From Entomortierella parvispora (taxonomy: Eukaryota > Mortierellomycota > Mortierellomycetes > Mortierellales > Mortierellaceae), in contig CAUYJH010000023.1 in NCBI GenBank assembly GCA_963573315.1, positions 1 through 27,222 on the forward strand: 27,222 nucleotides of DNA, in the 5' to 3' direction. Positions 19,872 to 27,222 of this stretch are shown piece after piece. The translations under genes were made by a program, and so were the position numbers. The notes beneath the pieces are model-generated. The model worked only from the letters and a program-made list of their open reading frames with translations, was not told the DNA's origin and made no database searches. Position 1 is the first letter of the stretch. Every line of letters starts with the position of its first letter.

Positions 19872-22800
19872 TTAAGGCTCCTCAGACCCTGTTCGAGGCA
19901 TGCTCTTCCTCTGAACAAGAAGATAATACTGGTTCAACGTTGTGCCGGCGTTCAAGCCCTTTATCACAAACGCTAACGCTCGCGCCTCTCTTTCTGCTAA
20001 TGTTCCACTCTCATCGTGCAGGATCCGGTGAAGGATGGATGTCACTATCGCCTTTTTGAATGAGAATGTCTTGGCCATTGTGTTACCGCCTTGCTTGCGC
20101 CACTTGGACTTGAAAGTCTTGTTCAAGATCCAAAGCGAGGGACGCCCTTGCACACCCTTGAACCATTCGTCCCACTGCTGTTGAAGAGGGGCATTTCGGG
20201 GCAGCATTGTACGATCAACAGCGTCAAGAGTCTCAGGCGGCACTTGCTGATATTGGGAAGCTAGCTCAGTCTCTAGTGCCGTCAGCTTCCGCTCCAAGGT
20301 TAGAGAGCCTTCGGTCTTGTTGACAACAAAATGGATTGTGTCACTTTGACGTCTTGATCCCTCCTCGGACGCTTCGCCTTGTCCCTCGTGTCCCCCGGCG
20401 TGTCCCCCGGCTTGTCCCCCGGCTTGTCCCCCAACTTGTCCCCCAGCTTGTCCCCCCTCGTGTCCCCTCCCGTTTCCTCCGTCTTGTCCTTGCGGTTCCG
20501 AGCCAACATACAGCAAACCATCCCATGCCAATCCATCGTCAGCGCCGACCTGATTTGAAGACTGCAGCGGTTGGCTCGGTGGACGTCGTCTTTCTCGTCG
20601 TGCAGTGCGAGTAATGTGCTCCCCTATCTTCTCCATAACGCCGTACATGCGATCGAAGGACTGAACGTTTGTTGCGATCGCACCAGTGATTCGATGAGCA
20701 AGCTGAGCAAAGGTCTCCGTCGACGAGTCCACAGACGTCTTAAGTTGCTGGAGCACATCCGTGTTGGTCACGACAGAATGGTCCAGGCTCTGGACAGAGG
20801 AGTTTACAGCGCGAAACTCATTATGGATAGCAGGCGCGTTGGCAATAAGACTGTCTTCCATGGGTGATCTTGTGGATCGAATGCTGTTGCTCAAGTCGTT
20901 TCTGAATGTTCTGAACAACGGGTTGCTTAGGCTGAGCGCTGGATGCTTGAAGATTCCGTGGTCATCATAACGGAACGGCAAATCGGGGAGGTCCATCAAG
21001 GCGACGGCGTCTTGTAAAATCACTTTTCGCAAGTGCGTCAAGAGAAACAACATACGCACAAGTCGGACGTCCTTTTTGGGAACAGTCATCCGTGTCTCCA
21101 CTGGGCGCTTGTAGTACATGCCCTTGTCCAACATAAGGTTTTCGGTCCATTGTAGCCAGTCGTCATAAAACTCGCTTCCCTTGGAATATTCCTCAACCCA
21201 GGGAAACAGGGTCCGCTGAAGTGCGATAGGTGGCAAAATAGTGTTCCTGGCGAGCCACAGCCGTTCGCCGGGGAGGGTGCAGCCTGCCATCTTGGATGGA
21301 ACTTCATCAGAGATCCTGGATAAGTAGTTGATTGCCAAACGACCTTTACCCCATCCGGCATGATTTTCGATGGATGCAATATCGGCTCCAGCATCCTGAG
21401 CGTGGCGTGAACCTGTTCCTCGCGGGGCATGAGTTTTCTTCCTTGAAACTACCCCCGCCATTGAAAAAAGATCGCACACAGTTGCATAGTGAGCTGCAGC
21501 TGAAAGCTGTTTGTCGGGCTCCTTCCCAGGCATCAAATGGTGAGTCATCCACTCCGGCTTGTCAAATGGGACATTCGTTGGGTCCTGTACAGAATCGAAC
21601 AATAGAGTAGAGACAAACAAATTCAGAAAAGTAGCATTTCACTCACAAATGGCCATAGTAAAAATAACGGGTGTACGTACCATCCACAACTCCAGCAAAT
21701 AGAACGCAAGCGCACCAACAGGGCAAAGCTCCACATCTTTGTTACGAACCACTACGCCAAAGTTTTCTTTACCGTCGCGATTCATTTTACCATGTAGCAT
21801 GCACAACGTGATTCCCAACGAACGATAGTTGTCGTAGCTGTTACGCCGAAAGATGTGGGCGGAAATATCGATCAGTCTTGCCATTCTCAGGTTTTCACCG
21901 CGACACATCATGAAATGACCCCAGCACAGACTGAAGCGGTTGCGAAGTCCGACGATAGCGCGGCGCCTCGTAGAGCTGTTTTTCCCTGTCTGATACCGGT
22001 GGGTCCAACTAACTCGCATTACTTCCCTCAGGAAGTCCAACTCGTATCCATCATTGACGGTCAATGTCTCTGCATGGGCTGATTTCGCAATTTCGCCTCG
22101 TCTGAGTCGAAAGCCTCTCATCAAAGATTTGATTCCTGGTGTACGGGGATACTCCTCGCCCCTCATGGCGACCGGATCCGTAGTCTTCTGGGTTTCATAG
22201 AGTTCGCACAATGCTTTGACATGCGCCTCTACCAACTCAACCGAGGGCAAGTAGTCGTTCTTATTAAAGCCCTCTATATTCCTTGCCTCCTGCATTTTTG
22301 CCCTTTTGATGCGAAGCGGGTAGATGTCCTTCTCTTCATCAGTGTCCTCGGCAAGATTCTCGGACATGTAGACTTGAATCTTGGCTTTGGTGACAAGGAA
22401 GTTGGGGTATCCTTTGCGTTTGCACCAATTCTGAGCCGGATTATGACCATGATGGGCCATAGTGGAGAAGGTTAGCGATAATGAGGTGCGAATTCACGTA
22501 CAATTATCAGGTTCGGTAATGTACTTACCACCCAGTGACCCTGGTATCGGGTATAGCCGGCCTTCGTCGAGGCTGACAAGTTCGAGTGTCGCTGGTTTTG
22601 CAGCGACAGATCGACCGCGTACTCATTCATCCTTAGCGCGTTTGATACGAGATGGCTTTCTTCCAGGAGTGCCTGAAATTCGGCTCGGTTGTCGGAACGA
22701 GGTACAGGCTCTTTGGCAGCCCGCTTGGCATTATGATAATAGGTCTCAGAGTTGGGACTCCCCATAGCCGCCGTCCATCTCCTCTTAGGATTTCGACGGG

Positions 22801-23180
22801 TGGTAGCAACGGTTGAGTCAGGAGATCCCTGCACAGTACTTTCCACTTCCTCGTCTCCATCGTCGCTTGCGTCGGTGCAGATGTCCTCATTCTCGCTCGA
22901 TTCTTGGCCAAACACGTCTTCGAAATGACTGAATGCCTTGACAACGGTTTGTGTTCCGAGGACGGGTTCAAGCTCTACGTCTTATCCAGGTACCGTTAAA
23001 CTACTTTGTTTTCATATATACATGTATAATACAAACACTTTTATTGACTTGATGGGTCTTTCTTTTTTAAAAACCCCTACCTTGACTAGAGGGTTGGCCA
23101 CCATTCCCATCAATGGCTTGAGGGACAACCACAACAACATGGGTTGCAGCCACATTACTGTTGGCGGCATTGAGGTTCAT
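19872..23180 (-). mobile_element. Crypton copy C, diverged, minus strand (coding extent only)
   Basis: The coding span of a third Crypton is given because its true ends are unresolved. It shares domain order and intron positions with copies A and B but little sequence, so it belongs to a different subfamily. Its gene converges on the tandem pair. A 10-bp direct repeat TTTGTGATTT at 19169-19178 and 23520-23529 would give a 4.35-kb element, but a match of that size is expected by chance in such flanks. Confidence 0.7.
19872..23180 (-). CDS. Crypton tyrosine recombinase with GCR1-like C-terminus (copy C), 4 exons
   Basis: Reading leftward, exons 23180-23081, 22974-22529, 22430-21681 and 21584-19872 join in frame to 1002 aa. 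The ATG at 23180 opens a 100-nt exon whose phase fits the next acceptor exactly. The core-binding region carries GYTRYQGHWV-NWCKRKGYP across intron 2. Active-site residues are present: box I Arg in CRGENLR (about 359), H-x-x-R in THAPRG (His484, Arg487), Trp510 in AGWGKG and Tyr519 in INYLS. A Gly-rich linker of GGQA-like units precedes a clear GCR1_C-type region (about 897-1002: WDEWFKG, then FKSKWRKQG). Introns 2 and 3 lie at the same positions and phase 0 as introns 3 and 5 of copies A and B. No stop or shift was found, so it may be active. The first exon is the least certain. Confidence 0.8.
20387..20470 (-). repeat. 12-bp coding minisatellite, seven units (Gly-rich linker)
   Basis: Seven 12-bp units with plus-strand pattern CKTGTCCCCCNN encode GG-Q/H-A/V-like tetrapeptides in the copy C recombinase. 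The unit length is a multiple of three, so expansions keep the frame. Confidence 0.9.
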
Positions 23181-23541
23181 TAGCTTGGATTTTGGGGGGG
23201 AAAGGTAGGTGCGTGATTGTGAGGTTGTGAGGCTGTAGGGATTGTAGGAGCGAGAGTGGAGCGCAGTAGTGAGCAGAACAGAGAGGGTCAGAAGGAAAGG
23301 TAGCTAGGGTACATTACATGTAACTGAGAGTGGAAAGTGTGTGTGGAGAAGAATGCACGCATTCATGCATTCTTGCATGGAGAGTAAGGGCGATTTTTTT
23401 TTTATTCGATTTTTCAGTATATGTGGGGCTCGGCCCTGTGGTCAGGATTGTGGTCACATTCGGCTGACCTCTGTGCTGCCCTCATTCAAAAAATATATGA
23501 CTGCGATTTAATCGGCTATTTTGTGATTTGGAAGGTCAGAA
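23181..23541 (-). promoter_or_regulatory. Upstream region of the copy C recombinase gene
   Basis: On the minus strand the 200 bp before the ATG are strongly pyrimidine-rich (C/T runs), like the promoter of copies A and B. Further out are an inverted repeat GAATGC-AC-GCATTC near 23360 and a T-rich run near 23393-23412. The 5' end of the element probably lies in or just beyond this stretch. No gene is seen. Confidence 0.4.
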
Positions 23542-23756
23542 TACTGTCACTGTAAAAACCAGACTGTGACACACATGGCGCGAACTCGCTGAATGTTCCA
23601 CACAGGAAGCACCAACATCAGAGTAGCCATCACAGTATCGATATTTGTTAGAGACGCGACTGTGATAGGAGATATGAGGAGTTCCCCCTCAGTTTGAATC
23701 CTGGTTCCAATTCAAGTTTCCTCAGTACCGGTACTCCATAGTCTACAGTGACAGTA
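23542..23756. mobile_element. Candidate MITE with 11-bp TIRs and TA flanks
   Basis: TACTGTCACTGTA (23542-23554) and TACAGTGACAGTA (23744-23756) are perfect 13-bp inverted copies. If the outer TA is the target duplication, the element is 211 bp with TIR CTGTCACTGTA, the size and target of a Tc1/mariner-type MITE. It has no coding capacity. A 12-bp palindrome AGTACCGGTACT (23724-23735) lies near its right end. Confidence 0.5.
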
Positions 23757-24091
23757 CTTGTTGTCTGCTGGTTTTGTATGCATGTACCGCGAAAAAGATA
23801 CAGTCGTCATAGTTTGAGAGCACCGGAGATCTTGCAGACAAAGATCTGCAGGCACAGTTACGGGATCCCAATTCTTTCCTTTGGCAGTTTCCCTTCAAAA
23901 TTTCGTTCCCGAACTTGGTGACCGTCAAAGGAAGAAAAAAAAAAAAACCTCCTCGAGCATGAGAAAAGCAAAGTGTACACTGACTGGAACAGGACATGGC
24001 TCGCATCCCAGAGGGGAGAAGGGGTTTCTGGATAAGTCAGGTTTATAGCTCATTTTTGAGTATTTAGGTAATTTAAATGATATAAATTCTC
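23757..24091 (-). other. 3' flank of the membrane-protein gene
   Basis: No gene is seen in these 335 bp. They contain an inverted repeat TGCAGA-CAAAGA-TCTGCA near 23834-23851, an A-rich run near 23934-23947 and the probable 3' UTR of the minus-strand gene ending at 24092. The open frames here are short and lack family features. Confidence 0.5.
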
Positions 24092-26863
24092 TCAGTAAAA
24101 TGTATCGTGCTGCTGGCCTTGGTTCATAGGGTGACCCTGACTTTGCTGCTGTTGTTGTTGCTGATATTGCACGCTGTTGTATTGTGTTCTTGGCACATAC
24201 GCTTCCGTCATTGTTGGAGAGGTTGCGTGGCTTTGTGGCCATTCCTGTTGTAGTCTTTCCACAGCCCGACGGATTGTGCCTCTGATGTCTTTACGCTCTG
24301 GGAACCCTGGGTTCAAGAATGGTGTCGCTGACGAGGATGAGGCAGGCAAGGAGCCAAAGTCTGATTTTGAGTCGTCGCTATAAACGGGCGAAATATCAAT
24401 TGCAGGTGGCGGTTGAGTGTGAACGTCAATCACATACTCAAATTGGTCTCGGACTTGAGGTCGAGGAGGGTACGGTGGAATTTCTGGAGCAGGAATAGGA
24501 GGCAGTGGCCTGCTCACCAGTTGCACTTCCCCACCTGCACGATTGCCTGCACCGTCCTGCATCAGCTCGACGCGTGATGATGGAGGATACTGACTTTCTT
24601 CTTTGGTGTCTGATAGACGGAAGGGGCGCGGCGCAGAGTAGTTTCGCAATCGGAACCCGTCCAGGTAATAGCGAGACAGAGTCCTTTCCAAACTCCACAT
24701 CCTTTCATCCATCCTCAAATCAATCAGTCGAATCAATTCATCCACCTGTTCTTCTGCATCGTCTGGAGAGCTACCAATGGGCCTCAGTGGTTGCATTGAC
24801 CTCGAAAGAGGAGCCCCTTGGTCCGAAAAGTAAAAGTTGGGTGGAGCACCCGTTTCGATCGAATACTGGGAAAACCTGTGATCTGCATCCTCACTGCCAG
24901 GATTGTTTCCGTCAACAAGCGAAACACCTCGTTCTCGAACGCCACCGTTTCCATTTCGTGTCGTGTTGGCTCCAGAGGCAACTGCCGCCGCCGCTGCTTC
25001 CATATCAAACGCCTTGCTGTACCGTGCAGAGAGAACGCGTCGATGCTCCTCTGTCGAAGTCTGGAGAGGGACATTGTCCAGATCATTCTCTACACTGGTA
25101 TCCAAACGCGCGATTTGACTCTGTACAAACATTTTGACCGCTTCCAAGGGATTCTTGGGAGTCGCCTCTGCTCCGCGGAAGCGTTTCGAGTTGGGCGAGG
25201 TTTGGAGAATATAGCGTTGAACAACACCCCAGCTCTTGTATTTTCCGCTTCCAAACAAGAAAATCCAAATGGCAAGGGCGATGGATGCCATTCTAAAAGA
25301 CATGGGATGGTAGGTTAGAGGATATCAAGGGGAAGAAGTCTCCCAAGCCAGTAAAAAAAGAAAAGAACAGTACCCTCCAATGGCTCCTGCAAGATCAACC
25401 CAGGTGTAGCTTGGCTTGTCAAAGTACCGCGTAACAAAGAATGTGTCTGGGGATAGTACGACTCTTCCGATCACGGTTTGGTTTGCAAAGAATCCGGCAC
25501 TCATGGTGCGGAGGTTTTGCTACAAAAGGAATCAAACAAGCACGGACTGGTGAGTAGGGGCGACATAGAGAGAGAGAAAAACGAGACAAACCCGTTGCTG
25601 AAAAAGACCGAACCTTTTGCATGGTGAAGTGTGTCTGGGGAACCTTTGTCTTGAACGGAATGAGCTCACTGTAGACAAATGTCAGAGTATTGATGGAGGC
25701 TAGATTGAAAAGTGGCGAAGCACACGCGACGGGATGGTTAGATGCATGCAAGATCGGGCTGCGACTGCGAGCCACTACAGACCAAATGGTTGTGCGACTG
25801 GTGTGGTGCTTGGGCTGAACTTACGGATACCGCTCCAAATGGGTTGTTGGTCTCCCATGTACACGTTTCCATCCTATTAATAGTGAATTGTGAACAAGGG
25901 GTGGGACTCTTATTCAGCAAGACGCACGGCAGCCGTAAAGAACAAAAAAAAAAAAAAAAAAAAGCCTGACGCAGGTGACGATGGCCGCCTTACCCAGATT
26001 GCGATGGAGAGTCCAATGTCGTTTTGACCTGTGAAGTTTGCCTCGCTCAGTGCGACAATAACGATAGAGTCAATACAGTCCTTTCGAGTGGGAACACGAG
26101 GAGGAACAGAGAAAATGGGCTGTGTTTAGTTGTCGTCGCGTCGGCACAATAGGAATCTTTTCATGACACACGTCGATGCCGGGCGCAATAACCACCAGTG
26201 ATGGACTTACATCGCCCGCTTCTCCGAGGGGGTTGTTTGCATACCAGATCCCTGTGGGTTCAAGAATCACACACTTGCCCAGGGTCGGCCAGTCTCCGTT
26301 TGCACGCAAGTTTAGAGTAGATGCATCCTTGACAGCGTACATGCCTAACAATCGGTGGGAAAACAGTACGAGAATAGGTTTGTTGTGAGAACCCCTCTTT
26401 CGTCATCTGCTCTTCTTGTTCCCAAGGCAAGTACAAGAGCACACTACTGTACGCACATCAATACGCTTTGGTCTCTCACGACGAGCACAAGGAATACCAC
26501 AAAAAAAGAAAACAATAACAAACACACATGAAAAAAAAATAAAAACTTACTAGTGGGTACATCCCGTACAGTATCGCTTGTCCATGAACCATTGGCAAGG
26601 AGTCGTCCACGGTTCACCATCTGAACTTGGACATTCTCCAAGAGTTCCCCACAGACCAAGGTGCCTGGAACGGGGATCTGAGTGTCATCTGTCATGGTCA
26701 CGGACACAACTTTGCTCTGTTGAAGGATAGATTGCACCTTTGGGGTCGCTGCGACCGCCAAGGCTCCGATCGTGAGTGCGAGAAGGAAGACACGCAACAG
26801 AAGCTCATTTGTGAGGGGCACACCGCACACCGTTGGACGTTTGGGTCTCGGGAATTTGACCAT
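24092..26863 (-). CDS. Two-pass membrane protein of unknown function, 7 exons, 684 aa
   Basis: Reading leftward, exons 26863-26551, 26344-26211, 26119-25994, 25873-25825, 25699-25614, 25519-25374 and 25292-24092 join in frame to 684 aa. All introns are GT-AG; the donor of intron 5 (GTTCGG) is weak. A basic N-terminus (KFPRPKRP) precedes TM1 (about 22-42), a 235-residue segment with possible N-glycosylation sites (NGS, NFT, NQT) and a few Cys, and TM2 (about 279-300, split by intron 6). A long tail follows, with Ala-rich, Pro-rich (PPIPAPEIPPYPPRP, near 550) and poly-Gln stretches close to the end. Both termini are probably cytosolic with the middle segment extracytoplasmic, suggesting a surface or endomembrane protein. 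I do not recognise the family. It is the only host-like protein gene here. Confidence 0.75.
25944..25963. repeat. A20 run (T20 in intron 3 of the membrane-protein gene)
   Basis: Twenty A on the plus strand lie inside the intron 25874-25993. On the coding strand this is a long T tract in the middle of the intron. Confidence 0.9.
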
Positions 26864-27222
26864 GGTCTGCAAGAAAAGGAAAAAAGAAAAAAGGCCTCAA
26901 GGGGTTTTCAAACGTGTACGCGGACAAGGAATAAAATGGTCGTGAGGTTCATGTGCCCATGGGAGTGGAGCAGGAATGATGAATGAGATGAAAACAAGAA
27001 AAAAAAGAGGGTGGGCCTTGGTTTGGGCTTGAAAAGTTGAACGCCCTATTTGCGGTGTTGCGATGATGCTTTGTGAGCCTGACGAAGCAAGTATTGCACC
27101 GCCACAAGTACACGACAGGGGCAGGAAGATTCGCCCAAGCCCTCCTTTTTCTTTTCCCAGCGGCATCCTTGTCGCCATGATGATCTAGACCTGGACTACT
27201 GTATTCTTTACTGTTTATTTTC
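26864..27222 (-). promoter_or_regulatory. 5' region of the membrane-protein gene
   Basis: The ATG at 26863 is preceded on the minus strand by a pyrimidine tract and TTGCAG|ACC. This looks like a splice acceptor, so a 5' UTR intron is likely. An out-of-frame 93-codon open frame starts at 27178 and could be a uORF or an unspliced leader. No other gene is seen up to the window edge. Confidence 0.4.

Noticed and set aside
19338-19918. Open frames in the gap between the Cryptons
   Set aside because: Short, overlapping on both strands, no recognisable motif and no splice signals leading into a longer model.
23690-23715. B-box-like GTTTGAATCC inside the candidate MITE, suggesting a tRNA-derived SINE
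   Set aside because: No A box at the right distance and no cloverleaf; one weak match is not enough.
26897-27178. 93-codon minus-strand open frame upstream of the membrane-protein gene
   Set aside because: Out of frame with the gene and without family features; better explained as leader, uORF or 5' UTR intron sequence.

Overview
The window looks like accessory, transposon-rich chromosomal DNA from a filamentous fungus, most likely an early-diverging lineage such as Mortierellomycota/Mucoromycota. The evidence is short GT-AG introns of 67-206 nt, CT-rich promoters, an intron-containing eukaryotic tRNA-Tyr, and Helitron plus Crypton elements side by side. The taxonomic placement is inference. 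Gene models below were assembled by hand from splice sites and reading phase. All four intact models close in frame.

Layout. (1) Positions 1-3302 hold the 3' part of a Helitron (H1). Its Rep-helicase frame is broken by one in-frame TGA, and its 3' terminus is a hairpin followed by CTAG. (2) Positions 3005-3433 straddle that terminus and carry a dense array of short hairpins with compensatory stem changes and paired GA/GA mismatches. (3) About 3303-8932 is a second, related Helitron (H2) in the same orientation. It has an apparently intact four-exon gene (1626 aa) and the same kind of 3' terminus. (4) 8985-9067 is a tRNA-Tyr(GUA) gene on the minus strand. (5) 9156-19138 is the most striking feature: two head-to-tail copies of a 4987-bp Crypton, with the same unit length and identical translations in every frame compared. 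Single copies of the 9-bp core ACTGTATCC sit at the left end, the middle and the right end. Each copy encodes a six-exon, 1097-aa tyrosine recombinase with a C-terminal GCR1-like domain. (6) 19872-23180 on the minus strand is a diverged but apparently intact Crypton gene (four exons, 1002 aa), tail-to-tail with the tandem pair. (7) 23542-23756 is a candidate TA-flanked MITE. (8) 24092-26863 on the minus strand is the only host-like protein gene, a seven-exon, 684-aa two-pass membrane protein of unknown function.

How the parts fit. Helitrons move by HUH Rep nicking plus a PIF1-type helicase through single-stranded DNA. Cryptons move as circles by tyrosine recombination. The region has been hit repeatedly: two Helitrons in tandem, then Cryptons, all close to a tRNA gene. 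The core-bounded tandem is the structure expected when a second identical circle integrates into a core site of a resident copy, or when a dimeric circle integrates. The hairpin array is the part least explained by known element anatomy.
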